NCBI GenBank assembly: GCA_011523385.1
Contig: WTGX01000007.1
Span: 1 to 64,000 of the forward strand
Origin: Nitrospira sp.
Lineage (GTDB): Bacteria; Nitrospirota; Nitrospiria; Nitrospirales; UBA8639
Direction of reading: 5' to 3'
Length of the DNA stretch: 64,000 nucleotides
Below are positions 18,076-26,430 of this stretch, piece after piece. The notes under the pieces are model-generated. The model was not told the origin of the DNA, made no database searches, and saw only the letters and a program-made list of their open reading frames with translations. Both the position numbers and the translations under genes were made by a program. The stretch's first letter is position 1. Each line of letters begins with the position of its first letter.

Positions 18076-18681
18076 ATGAAACGATATTTCCTTCTCACCT
18101 TGCTGACCGGCTACGCGGCCGGAGTCCTGTTGATCCTCACGTTCGGAGCCTGTAACCCAGGGTACTCGGCCGAAACCTCCACCGGTGGCGATGCCACGGC
18201 TCCCGTGTATGCTTTCACGTTGAACGATATTGACGGGAAGCCCCTTGCCCTGAACACTTTTACAGGGAAAGTCCTGCTCCTGGTCAATACCGCCAGTATG
18301 TGCGGCAATACGCCTCAATATGAAGGCTTGCAAACGTTGTATGAACAGTATCGGGAACAGGGGCTGGAAATTCTGGCGTTTCCGGCGAATAATTTCGGGA
18401 AACAGGAACCCGGCACCAACGAGGAGATCAAATCCTTTTGTTACACCAAATACGCTTTGGAGTTTCCCTTATTCAGTAAAATCAGTGTCAAGGGGGAGGA
18501 TATGCACCCCCTCTACCACTACCTGACCAGGCAAAGCCCGTTCCCCGGCGAGATCGAGTGGAACTTTCAGAAATTTCTGGTGAATCGACAAGGAGAGGTG
18601 ATTGCCCGTTATCGACCGGGCCTGAAGCCATTGTCAGCCCAAATCGTTCAGGATATTGAACAGGCACTCGACAAGAGTTGA
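18076..18681 (+). CDS. Glutathione peroxidase family protein (Cys type), exported
   Basis: From ATG 18076 (GGAAAGGAG upstream) the protein has about 201 residues. An N-terminal hydrophobic signal ends at GACNPG; the Cys could be lipid-modified, although Phe at -3 makes the lipobox imperfect. The peroxidase domain shows the peroxidatic Cys (VNTASMCGNTPQYEGLQTLY), the conserved Gln in PANNFGKQEPGTNEEI and the Trp motif EWNFQKFLVNRQGEV. Such Cys-type enzymes reduce hydroperoxides, usually with thioredoxin rather than glutathione. The location is likely periplasmic, which would suit protection of cytochrome chains. The first 86 listed residues are rejected as upstream sequence. Confidence 0.88.
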   Translation: MKRYFLLTLLTGYAAGVLLILTFGACNPGYSAETSTGGDATAPVYAFTLNDIDGKPLALNTFTGKVLLLVNTASMCGNTPQYEGLQTLYEQYREQGLEILAFPANNFGKQEPGTNEEIKSFCYTKYALEFPLFSKISVKGEDMHPLYHYLTRQSPFPGEIEWNFQKFLVNRQGEVIARYRPGLKPLSAQIVQDIEQALDKS

Positions 18682-18687
18682 AAGAAA

Positions 18688-19026
18688 TCAGGTTTCAAAC
18701 TGCACGACCATTTCCTGTTCGATCATCCAATCCTGCAGCATCAGGCCAAGCCCGTCCAGGCTGCCTCCCGTGACTTGCCGGTAGTAAAACTCGACAAGGC
18801 CTTGAAATACCTGAAGGTTCAACGGCCCGTCGTAGCCCCGCGGGGACGTCACGCAGAGCGCCGCGTCCCCTTCCGTGTTCACCCGCACGTCCGCATACAC
18901 GTCGATAAATTCTCGTCCTTCGATATTCAGATCAAAAAAGATTCGTGAACCGGCGTGACCTTCATCACTCCTGGCTTCGTGAATATTCACGAGGCAACGT
19001 CGAAACGTCACTGTAGCGATAGCCAT
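18688..19026 (-). CDS. Conserved-looking hypothetical protein
   Basis: The 112-residue soluble protein has a mixed alpha/beta pattern (MAIATVTFRRCLVNIHEA, RIFFDLNIEGREFIDVYADVRVNTEGD, then an amphipathic helix around LQVFQGLVEFYYRQV). It has no signal peptide or known motif. It converges with the peroxidase gene, 6 bp away, and lies about 40 bp downstream of the HAD gene on the same strand. Its coding character looks real, but I do not recognise the family and propose no function. Confidence 0.65.
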   Translation of the reverse strand: MAIATVTFRRCLVNIHEARSDEGHAGSRIFFDLNIEGREFIDVYADVRVNTEGDAALCVTSPRGYDGPLNLQVFQGLVEFYYRQVTGGSLDGLGLMLQDWMIEQEMVVQFET

Positions 19027-19066
19027 AAGAAGGCTCTCCGGGGCCGGGGCAAAGGATTCAGTTTCT

Positions 19067-19627
19067 TCAGCAGGCCGGGGGCGAACTCATACCGAGTTTT
19101 TTCCATAACTCATCCCAGCCGGACACCCTGGTTATGCCAGGAGGCGAAAACGTTCGGTTCCAGGGTTGATCCATCAGAAAGACGCGGACGCCCTGTTCCA
19201 AATAATCATTCACGTGCTCGGGATGATCGTCCACGGCCAGGACAATGCCTTCCGCCACTTCAGGCTTGTCCTTCGCGTGATGGAGTTCATCAAACGGGAT
19301 GCCGTGTTCTTCCAGCCAGGCCAGGGTTTGCGGCCGCGCCGTTGGTCGTCGCGCCGTGATCAGGACGATCCGATACTCTTCCTGGAGTTGCTGCAACACG
19401 CGTCGGGCACCCGGAACCAACGGAAGCGTTGGGATGCTGTGCTCATGAAAGTAATCGAAAATCCGTTCGATCAGGTCCGGAGCCAGATTACTCGTATCGA
19501 GCCCGCCGGCACTGGCATACGTTTCGGAAGGCCACGCCTTGCCGGTCAATTCATGAAAAATACGCTGAACTTCCTGTTCGGCCTGAGCCACGACGTTATC
19601 GATATCAACGGCAAAACCCGGTCGCAT
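19067..19627 (-). CDS. HAD-superfamily hydrolase (nucleotidase-like)
   Basis: The 186-residue protein shows the HAD motifs in order: FAVDIDNVV at the N-terminus with the nucleophile/acid aspartates, IVLITARRP (motif II Thr), and VLAVDDHPEHVNDYL (acidic motif IV, with a Lys before it in HAKDKPEVAEG). The small helical cap after motif I and overall size resemble the deoxyribonucleotidase-like 5'-nucleotidase branch. The likely reaction is phosphate-ester hydrolysis in the cytoplasm; the substrate cannot be read from sequence. The start ATG at 19627 lies at the HAD core and leaves no room for an extension. Confidence 0.82.
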   Translation of the reverse strand: MRPGFAVDIDNVVAQAEQEVQRIFHELTGKAWPSETYASAGGLDTSNLAPDLIERIFDYFHEHSIPTLPLVPGARRVLQQLQEEYRIVLITARRPTARPQTLAWLEEHGIPFDELHHAKDKPEVAEGIVLAVDDHPEHVNDYLEQGVRVFLMDQPWNRTFSPPGITRVSGWDELWKKLGMSSPPAC

Positions 19628-19792
19628 ACGTGATCACTTCCTATCACTGATATGAAAAAATACTGGCGCTCGGGTGACGCTGCACTCACCAGACCTACCC
19701 TTCTCACTACATACCGTGACGCACGCGTTTGGCGCAACATCCAAGTCGGCCGGATACCTTCGTCTCATATCAGCCAGTGCAAAATAGGCATT

Positions 19793-20233
19793 TCAACCGA
19801 AATCGAACGCTTCAATTTCATTAACAATGGCAAGCAAATTCGGCTTAGCAAATTGCAGGTAGTCAACGGGAATACGATTGTGTTTGATGTCAGGCGGAAC
19901 GTGCTTGTGGTGAGGAAAAGTAGTTGCAAGTGAGGATTCATCGGGATGAGGAAAATCATCGTACCAATACAGGCGTTCTGTTCCTCGATACACTTCGTAG
20001 CCATACGACGTAATCAGACCATCTGCAAAATCCAATTCTTCCCGCATCCGAAGGCGAAGCCCATTGGAGAAAGTTGCCTCTCCCTCGGCGGTTCCCGTGT
20101 AAGGGCTGGTCGACCAAACGCGAATCGTTGATTGGAGAATGGAAGGACGATTCAGGGTTTCAGTAACGAAATGACTATACTCGGCAAGAGACCCGAGAGA
20201 ATTTTCGGCCATCTCAATAAGCAGGTTGGACAC
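19793..20233 (-). CDS. TumE-like (DUF6516-type) putative toxin
   Basis: The 146-residue protein contains a beta-rich core with acidic and aromatic residues ([40 protein letters not shown]) and [16 protein letters not shown] associate this arrangement with the DUF6516/TumE family, found as the second gene of two-gene toxin-antitoxin-like cassettes. It overlaps the 3' end of the small upstream gene by 20 bp, implying coupled translation. The family call is from memory of sequence pattern and is moderate; toxicity is inference. Confidence 0.55.
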   Translation of the reverse strand: MSNLLIEMAENSLGSLAEYSHFVTETLNRPSILQSTIRVWSTSPYTGTAEGEATFSNGLRLRMREELDFADGLITSYGYEVYRGTERLYWYDDFPHPDESSLATTFPHHKHVPPDIKHNRIPVDYLQFAKPNLLAIVNEIEAFDFG

Positions 20234-20483
20234 GCAAAGCGTCTGCCGGATCGCCTTGTTGGATTTGCTCGCTATAGGCTGTCTTGCGGCGATGCCACGT
20301 TTCGTAAATGCCTTTCCAGCGGCTGAAGTCCATTCGGGTTTCGTCGAACTCGTCGTATTGCGATAGTCTCCCTGCCCTTAAGAGATCGTAAAAGTCCTGG
20401 CTGAGAATGCCGTATTTTTCTTCGTAGAGCGTGAGTCGCCGTTCAAGCTGCTTCATTTCAAGAACGAGTTCGTGAAGTTCCAC
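20214..20483 (-). CDS. Small coiled-coil protein paired with the TumE-like gene (putative antitoxin)
   Basis: The 89-residue protein is mostly helical and charged ([35 protein letters not shown]...[19 protein letters not shown]). The pattern helix-YGxxSxDFYxLxxxG-W-helix is typical of small partners encoded directly ahead of DUF6516/TumE-type genes. GAGAAAGACGG upstream of the ATG gives a plausible ribosome site. The antitoxin role is inferred from pairing and order. Confidence 0.55.
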   Translation of the reverse strand: MELHELVLEMKQLERRLTLYEEKYGILSQDFYDLLRAGRLSQYDEFDETRMDFSRWKGIYETWHRRKTAYSEQIQQGDPADALRVQPAY

Positions 20484-20590
20484 CGTCTTTCTCCTTTATT
20501 GAATAGAGCGTAAGGCAAACCAACAAACAACGTCAAGATAACGAAATATAGGGATATTACATGAAATCGAGGAAGTGAAAAATAAGGAAG

Positions 20591-22360
20591 TCAGGCTCTT
20601 GGAAAACGGCGCTCCTCTTCCCTGATCCGAAGCGCGCGCAGCCGGTTCAGGGCCGCGGCGATTTCAAAGGCTCGAGGCCTGGCAAAATTGCCGGGGTGTC
20701 GTTCGCCCTGGTGATAGGGATCGAGTCCGTCCAAACCGGCGTCGTCAAAGAGTTCGGCCAGACCTTGGACGACCGCCTGCAAGCCCCCCTTCATCGAACG
20801 GCGGGACGCGAGATGCAGCGCATACCCTATCGCCCGGGTTTGGCTGAGGTCCACGAGTTGTTCCACGCCGCTCACATCAATCACCTCATGCCCATAGGCA
20901 ATGGCATCCACGGACCTGGCCTCGATTTTTACCTCGCGTTTTCCGCGGGAAGAATCGAGACTCTCCCACAGGGGAACCCTGGGCGTAACTCCGGATAACG
21001 GCGACGTTGTTTCGATTTCCCGTTTGGTCAGGAATTCCCGCGCGATTCGTTGGGCTTCTTTCGTTACGTCGAGCGGCTGATAGTCCTGCATCGCGACAAC
21101 GGTGTCGGCCACGTCGAAATAATCGCCACAGCCTCCCATCACCAATACCGTGGAAACCCCATGCCGTTCATATAATTCACGAACGCGGTCCACGAAGGGC
21201 GTGATAGGCTCACGCTCTTTGTGAACCAATGCCTGCATGCGGGCGTCCCTGACCATGAAATTCGTCGCGGAGGTATCCTCGTCCAACAACAGCGCGGTGG
21301 CCCCGACTTCGACGGCCTCGATAATCGAGGCGGCCTGACTGGTGCTCCCGCTTGCATTGTCCGTTGAAAATTTTGCGGTATCCTGTCCATAAGGAAGATT
21401 TTTGATAAACCTGCTGATGTCCACCCGTTCGACGTGGCGTCCATCCTCGGCGCGAATTTTGACGGCCCGTTCCGTTGTCACCACGTACTCCCGTCCATCT
21501 TCCGGCACGTGAGGATACACCCCGCGCTCCAAAGCTCGCAGGACCGTAGACTTGCCGTGATATCCGCCTCCTGCGATCAACGTGACGCCTTTGGGAATTC
21601 CGAAACCCGTCAACGAGCGCGTGAGTCTGCCGTCCCGAAAAACCGGATGCAGGATGGGAATCGACACATGTAATGAAGCGGGAGCGAGAAACGGTTGGGC
21701 CCGTTCACGTGAAAGCGGACGATCGGACGCCCCACTGCTCCTCGGCAGAATCGCCCCGTCAGCGATGAAGGCCACCAATCCCAAATCGTCCAATCGGGCG
21801 CGGATCGATTCCTGATTGTCCACGCAATCGACAAAAGTGCGTGCGCGTTCCTGATCCACGGACATCCACTTCAAGGCCCGTTCTGAAATTTCCGGCAATT
21901 CCTGACAGAGCATGGCTTCGGCTTGCCGGCCCAGGATGGTGCGGCCGTGCGCCGGCAGGCCGAGCGACAAGCGAGCTTCGACCCACTGTGGCGTCACCAC
22001 CAACGCCGTCCGCTCCAACACTTCCTGGCCGCCCACGTCGATCGCCATAAGCCCGCTTTTCCCGATCCCCCGGTTGCCCCGACACACTTGACGAATCGCA
22101 TGATCGACTTGCCGGATCAAAAAATCCTGCAACGCCACTCGTCGAACGCGACTGGAAAAAAGACCGGGCGGGAGCTTGGCGATGGTAGCGGGGACCCGAA
22201 CTCGAATCCTGGAAGGGGACGCAAAAGGGTCGCCTTGTACGTGGTCGATGAATAACGTGAACCAGGGATACGCGTAGGCCCCCTGCAAGTCCTTGTAGGC
22301 CTTGTAGCCCCGGCCATCGATCCGGGCGAGGATCTTTTTGAGATCATCAACGGTGTGCAT
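20591..22360 (-). CDS. ABC-class P-loop ATPase (predicted ABC_ATPase family)
   Basis: This 589-residue soluble protein matches the stand-alone ABC-class ATPase family. An N-terminal domain (GRGYKAYKDLQGAY, TLFIDHVQGDPFASPSRIRV) is followed by Walker A GGGYHGKST, the SGSTSQAASI signature-like region, Walker B ALLLDEDTSATNFM and the downstream STVLVMGGCGDYFDVADTVVAMQDY. Members are widespread; an RNA-related role has been proposed for eukaryotic relatives, but the bacterial function is not established. It has no membrane partner genes. It lies 13 bp upstream of nothing on its own strand but follows the oxidoreductase gene (which ends 22374) as part of a minus-strand run with the agu genes. Confidence 0.85.
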   Translation of the reverse strand: MHTVDDLKKILARIDGRGYKAYKDLQGAYAYPWFTLFIDHVQGDPFASPSRIRVRVPATIAKLPPGLFSSRVRRVALQDFLIRQVDHAIRQVCRGNRGIGKSGLMAIDVGGQEVLERTALVVTPQWVEARLSLGLPAHGRTILGRQAEAMLCQELPEISERALKWMSVDQERARTFVDCVDNQESIRARLDDLGLVAFIADGAILPRSSGASDRPLSRERAQPFLAPASLHVSIPILHPVFRDGRLTRSLTGFGIPKGVTLIAGGGYHGKSTVLRALERGVYPHVPEDGREYVVTTERAVKIRAEDGRHVERVDISRFIKNLPYGQDTAKFSTDNASGSTSQAASIIEAVEVGATALLLDEDTSATNFMVRDARMQALVHKEREPITPFVDRVRELYERHGVSTVLVMGGCGDYFDVADTVVAMQDYQPLDVTKEAQRIAREFLTKREIETTSPLSGVTPRVPLWESLDSSRGKREVKIEARSVDAIAYGHEVIDVSGVEQLVDLSQTRAIGYALHLASRRSMKGGLQAVVQGLAELFDDAGLDGLDPYHQGERHPGNFARPRAFEIAAALNRLRALRIREEERRFPRA

Positions 22361-22373
22361 CGGAAAGAGGGTG

Positions 22374-23309
22374 CTATTGATAAAACTTGGCCGGTGTTGC
22401 GCTCACGCGCACGTTCGACAATTCCTCCAATGCCACCATCAAGGCATGCGTGCCGGAGCGTCCGTGCCCATGCGCCTGAACGGCAAGATAGAGTTGATGG
22501 ATCAATGCAAGTCCGGGCAGGACCAGCCCCATGCGCCTGCTTTCCTCCAGAGCCATGCCCATATCCTTCACGAAATGTTCGACGAAAAACCCGGGGGCGA
22601 AGTTTCGAGCCAGGATTCGGGGGGCCAGGTTGTCCAACGTCCAACACGCCGCGGCACCGCCCCGGATGGATTGCAGCATGGTTTCCAGATCCAACCCCGC
22701 GCGGTAGCCGTACAACAACGACTCGCAGACCCCGATCATCGTTCCCGCGATCGTAATCTGATTGCAGAGCTTGGCGTGCTGGCCGGCACCCGTCTCACCC
22801 TGATGCACGATCGTCCGGCCCAAGCATTCAAACAGCGGCCTGACCATTTCCATGACGCGGGCTTCTCCGCCCACCATGATGGACAACGAGGCGTTGCGTG
22901 CCCCCGTATCCCCGCCCGAAACCGGAGCATCCAGAAAATGCGCGCCACGGGCCGTGACGGTTTCGGCTATGGTTCCGGCCAGACTCGGAGGCGCGGTCGT
23001 CATATCCACAAACACCATTCCGGTTCGAGCCTGATGCACGAGGCCTGATTCGCCCAGGTAGACGTCGGACACGTCCCGGGGAAACCCCACCATCGTGAAG
23101 ACTGCGTCGGACTCATCGGCTACTCGTGCGGGCGAATCCGCCCATCGCGCCCCTCGTTGAAGCAGTTCTTCGGCTTTCGATCTCGTTCGTGAAAAAATGG
23201 TGAGCGCATGGCCCTGGGCCAGCAGATGCCCGGCCATGGCCGTTCCCATGACACCCGTCCCGATCCATCCGAGGCGAAGCGGAGACGGCAGTGTGAATGG
23301 TTCAGACAT
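22374..23309 (-). CDS. 3-hydroxyisobutyrate-dehydrogenase-like NAD(P)-dependent oxidoreductase
   Basis: Read from ATG 23309 (MSEPFTLPSPLRLGWIG), the protein has about 311 residues. It carries an N-terminal Rossmann motif GWIGTGVMGTAMAGHLLAQG, the family signature VFVDMTTAPPSLA, the substrate-binding segment FLDAPVSGGDTGARNASLSIMVGG, and the catalytic-Lys helix GAGQHAKLCNQITIAGTM. The family reduces or oxidises beta-hydroxyacids (for example glyoxylate or succinate semialdehyde reductases, tartronate semialdehyde reductase); the substrate cannot be fixed here. The 26 residues before this Met are antisense-like and overlap aguA, so they are excluded. Confidence 0.87.
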   Translation of the reverse strand: MSEPFTLPSPLRLGWIGTGVMGTAMAGHLLAQGHALTIFSRTRSKAEELLQRGARWADSPARVADESDAVFTMVGFPRDVSDVYLGESGLVHQARTGMVFVDMTTAPPSLAGTIAETVTARGAHFLDAPVSGGDTGARNASLSIMVGGEARVMEMVRPLFECLGRTIVHQGETGAGQHAKLCNQITIAGTMIGVCESLLYGYRAGLDLETMLQSIRGGAAACWTLDNLAPRILARNFAPGFFVEHFVKDMGMALEESRRMGLVLPGLALIHQLYLAVQAHGHGRSGTHALMVALEELSNVRVSATPAKFYQ

Positions 23310-23326
23310 GGCGAAGAGAAAACTGT

Positions 23327-24472
23327 TTACCCTGTGGGCAAGGCTGGTTGTTGCCGAGTCAGACAATGCAACGTCCCGAACCCCCACGCCAGATCGACCG
23401 CGTGGATCCCGACAACCTGGCGATCCTGAAACAGTTCGTTCAAAATGCCCAGGGCTATCCGGTCATTGGGATCGTTGAACGTGGGGACCAGGATTGCCGT
23501 ATTCGCAATATAAAAATTGGCGTAGCTGGCGGGAAGCCGCCGGCCGTGAAAGGACAGCGGGGCCGGCATGGGTAACGGCACCACCTCGATTTTTGTTCCA
23601 TTCTCCAACGTCGCGTTTTCCAGGCGCTCCCGGTTTTCAGCCAACCCGCGGTGATTGGCGTCACGGACGTCCCGTTCCTGACACAACACCACCGTCGTCG
23701 GATTCACGAAACGACACACGTCATCCACGTGCCCATGGGTATCGTCCCCGGCAATGCCTTTGTTCAACCAGACCACGTTGGTGACACCCAGAGATTGTTT
23801 GAACACCGCCTCATAGTCCGCAGCCAGAAACCCCGGGTTACGCACCTGAACGGCGCGGTCCAGCAGACATTCCTCGGTGGTCAACAGGGTCCCGGTCCCG
23901 TTCACGTCGATGCTGCCCCCTTCAAGAACCACGTTCCGCCCATTGTGCATGACGGGAAACAAGCGGCATTTCAACCGGGAAGCCAGCTTCCCCGGCACCC
24001 GATCGTCCTTTTTCCAATCAGGATAACGAGCCCACGCGGTGAAGCGGAACCGTGCGATAGCCATTTCCGAAACCGGCCGGTCCCGCGTCACAAACATCGG
24101 ACCGAAGTCGCGAGTCCACCCGCGATCCGTTGCAATCCGAAAAAACTCGATAGCGGAAAGACCGGCTCCGGCCCGTGTCAACACGCTCCGCGCACGATCC
24201 TCATGAGTCCGGGACTGCACGAGAATACGGACCCGTTCTCCTTCCGCCAACTTCCGAACGATCTCCCCATAGACCCAGTGAATGGCGGCCAGTTTCCCTG
24301 GCCAATCCGAGACGTTATGGGGCCACCCCAGCCACGTTGCCTCATGCGGCTCCCATTCCGCGGGCATGCGAAACCCTGCTTGAGCAGGGGCGTGATTCGC
24401 TGCCTTCTTTTCGGAAGGGAGAGGACTACGGGGTGAGAGGTCCGGAGGATTTTTTCTAACACTCGCCATCAT
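23327..24472 (-). CDS. aguA: Agmatine deiminase
   Basis: The protein has the peptidylarginine-deiminase-type fold motifs: MPAEWEPHEATWLGWPHN, TRDFGPMFV, VLEGGSIDVNGTGTLLTTEECLL, DDTHGHVDDVCRFVN, YIANTAILVPTFNDPND and the catalytic cysteine in GFGTLHCLTRQQPA. It converts agmatine to N-carbamoylputrescine and ammonia. Its start at 24472 (or 24469) lies inside the end of aguB, a 17-bp overlap indicating coupling. The 30 residues upstream in the listed ORF are out of keeping and excluded. Pairing with aguB gives the arginine-derived putrescine route; arginine decarboxylase is not in this window. Confidence 0.92.
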   Translation of the reverse strand: MMASVRKNPPDLSPRSPLPSEKKAANHAPAQAGFRMPAEWEPHEATWLGWPHNVSDWPGKLAAIHWVYGEIVRKLAEGERVRILVQSRTHEDRARSVLTRAGAGLSAIEFFRIATDRGWTRDFGPMFVTRDRPVSEMAIARFRFTAWARYPDWKKDDRVPGKLASRLKCRLFPVMHNGRNVVLEGGSIDVNGTGTLLTTEECLLDRAVQVRNPGFLAADYEAVFKQSLGVTNVVWLNKGIAGDDTHGHVDDVCRFVNPTTVVLCQERDVRDANHRGLAENRERLENATLENGTKIEVVPLPMPAPLSFHGRRLPASYANFYIANTAILVPTFNDPNDRIALGILNELFQDRQVVGIHAVDLAWGFGTLHCLTRQQPALPTG

Positions 24473-25367
24473 CGCTCTGGTCAAAGAACCTCTTCGTGAG
24501 GCCGCCATACGCATCGACCCGGCGGTCCCGGAGAAACGGCCAATTGCGCCGGACTTCCTCAACCCGGCTGACGTTCACTTCGGCGAGAAGAATCTCTTCC
24601 TTGTCGATCGACGCCTCAGCCATGACCGTGCCGAACGGGTCGCACAGGAACGAACTCCCCCAAAATTCGATGCCGTCTCCGCCTGCATCTGGTTTCTCAT
24701 GCCCCACGCGGTTCACCGCGGCGACAAACACGCCGTTCGCAATCGCGTGACTGCGTTGAATGGTCTGCCAGGCACTCCGTTGTAACTCGCCTTCCTGTGC
24801 TTTTTCCGATGGATGCCACCCGATGGCAGTGGGGTAGAACAACATCTCTGCCCCCTGCAACGTCGTGAGCCGCGCGGCTTCGGGATACCATTGGTCCCAA
24901 CAGATGAGGGTGCCAATTTTACCCGCACTCGTTTGAATCGCCTGAAAGCCCCTGTCTCCAGGAGTGAAATAAAACTTCTCGTAGTACGCCGGATCATCGG
25001 GAATATGCATCTTGCGGTACAGGCCGGCAATGGATCCGTCGCCGTCAACCACAACCACCGAATTGTGATAGATCCCGGCCGTCCGTCGTTCAAAAACCGG
25101 CACGATAATCACCACGTTGAACTGACCCGCCACCTCACCCAACGCCTCGGTCGAAGGCCCGGGAACCGACTCGGCCAAATCAAACAACGCCGCATCTTCC
25201 GTTTGGCAAAAATATTGCGAACGAAACAGTTCCGGCAAACAGACAACCTTGGCCCCACGCCGTGCGGCTTCTTCGACTTTCGCAACGGTCGAGCCAAGGT
25301 TCTCCTGGGGAACAGCCCCACAAGACATCTGGACCAAGGCTATCGTCAGTTTGTTTCCAAGGTTCAT
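24456..25367 (-). CDS. aguB: N-carbamoylputrescine amidase
   Basis: This 303-residue nitrilase-superfamily enzyme has the Glu-Lys-Cys triad visible as CLPELFRSQYF, GLYRKMHIPDDPAYYEKFYF and IGTLICWDQWYPEAAR. The surrounding sequences match the N-carbamoylputrescine amidase branch closely, including EFWGSSFLCDPFGTV and RRNWPFLRDRRVDAYGGL. It hydrolyses N-carbamoylputrescine to putrescine, CO2 and ammonia in the cytoplasm. It is the first gene of the agu pair. About 95 bp separates it from the AT-rich defence island that begins upstream of its start. Confidence 0.93.
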   Translation of the reverse strand: MNLGNKLTIALVQMSCGAVPQENLGSTVAKVEEAARRGAKVVCLPELFRSQYFCQTEDAALFDLAESVPGPSTEALGEVAGQFNVVIIVPVFERRTAGIYHNSVVVVDGDGSIAGLYRKMHIPDDPAYYEKFYFTPGDRGFQAIQTSAGKIGTLICWDQWYPEAARLTTLQGAEMLFYPTAIGWHPSEKAQEGELQRSAWQTIQRSHAIANGVFVAAVNRVGHEKPDAGGDGIEFWGSSFLCDPFGTVMAEASIDKEEILLAEVNVSRVEEVRRNWPFLRDRRVDAYGGLTKRFFDQSDDGEC

Positions 25368-25461
25368 GAGATGAGCCTACCGAAACCTCCGTCATCGTAA
25401 AATGTTTCTCTCCAACACTTGATTGAAGTAACCAATATCACGCAGCCAGCCAGTTGACTTG

Positions 25462-26349
25462 TTATTTGAATACCTTATCCTCAAATAACGCATAGTCATG
25501 AAGGAAAGCTTCGATCAACTTAGAGTTGGCGGCTTTCTCCGGATTATCTGCGATAGCCTTTTCAATTTTATCTATATGCTCTTGTGGCATATTGTTAAAG
25601 CTATGATTAACTGTGTCAGCTTGTTCGAGTACATATTTCGCAAAGCCGCTTGGCCACCAATATTTCCTAGGGCTGATCGTTCCAGATTTAAGCGCAATGC
25701 GACTTGACCGCATTTTCGGGAGATCTTTGGCCTTGATACAACCCAATATTATGAATGAAGGGACTTTTGTATATACAAATAAATCAGTTAGATCAGTAAA
25801 ATCTCCAATGACTCCCATTTGCAATGTTCTTAAGAAATATCTGTTGATATTAGGAGGAAGTCCATCATACGTAGTGGAGTCTATTTCCGGTAATGGAAAG
25901 ACATGTTGTTCATATTGATTGAGATTATCGATTTTTCCGAGGACATAATTAGCGAGATGTTTTTCAGCAGAATTAAGGGCTTCATAATACTCCTTGGATC
26001 TACCTTCATTTAGTTTTTGGCTTCTAGTATATGTCAGAGTCCGCCATGAAATGGACGCACAAAATTTAGACATCCACTCGCCATAATTCGCTACCGACTC
26101 CCCCTTTTCTACAAATGGGAAAAAAATCTCATTAGCAAACTTAGTTTCCCATCCCGAAAAAAGATCCTCGCAGTCACCGCATAACCAATATTCCTTTGCA
26201 GTGTCCTGAACACGCTTGGACATATCATCTAAATTCCTGAGAAAACTTGTGATAGAGGTTTTTTTGACCCACTTTCCAATAAACTTTGGAATAAAGTGGC
26301 TTTCCTCTAATTGAGAATAATTTTTGCAAAGCTCGCAAAAACCCTGCAT
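25462..26349 (-). CDS. Zn-finger/HNH-like protein of the defence island
   Basis: The protein (about 295 residues from Met at 26349; five residues longer if from 26364) begins with CELCKNYSQLEESHFIPKFI and continues with LCGDCEDLFSGWETKFANEIF. This gives two CxxC pairs with a His between them, as in HNH-like or treble-clef zinc modules. The remainder is helical and unrecognised. Similar proteins are common as uncharacterised genes in accessory regions. The gene is distinctly AT-rich compared with aguB. It lies 81 bp downstream of the specificity subunit gene on the same strand and may be the last gene of the defence operon. Nuclease activity is inference. Confidence 0.6.
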   Translation of the reverse strand: MQGFCELCKNYSQLEESHFIPKFIGKWVKKTSITSFLRNLDDMSKRVQDTAKEYWLCGDCEDLFSGWETKFANEIFFPFVEKGESVANYGEWMSKFCASISWRTLTYTRSQKLNEGRSKEYYEALNSAEKHLANYVLGKIDNLNQYEQHVFPLPEIDSTTYDGLPPNINRYFLRTLQMGVIGDFTDLTDLFVYTKVPSFIILGCIKAKDLPKMRSSRIALKSGTISPRKYWWPSGFAKYVLEQADTVNHSFNNMPQEHIDKIEKAIADNPEKAANSKLIEAFLHDYALFEDKVFK

Positions 26350-26430
26350 GAAACCCTCCAACATTCAGATAACGACCAAATTCACCGACAACGATGAAGC
26401 ACAGCAGAATTTCTCTCTGAACACAGCACG

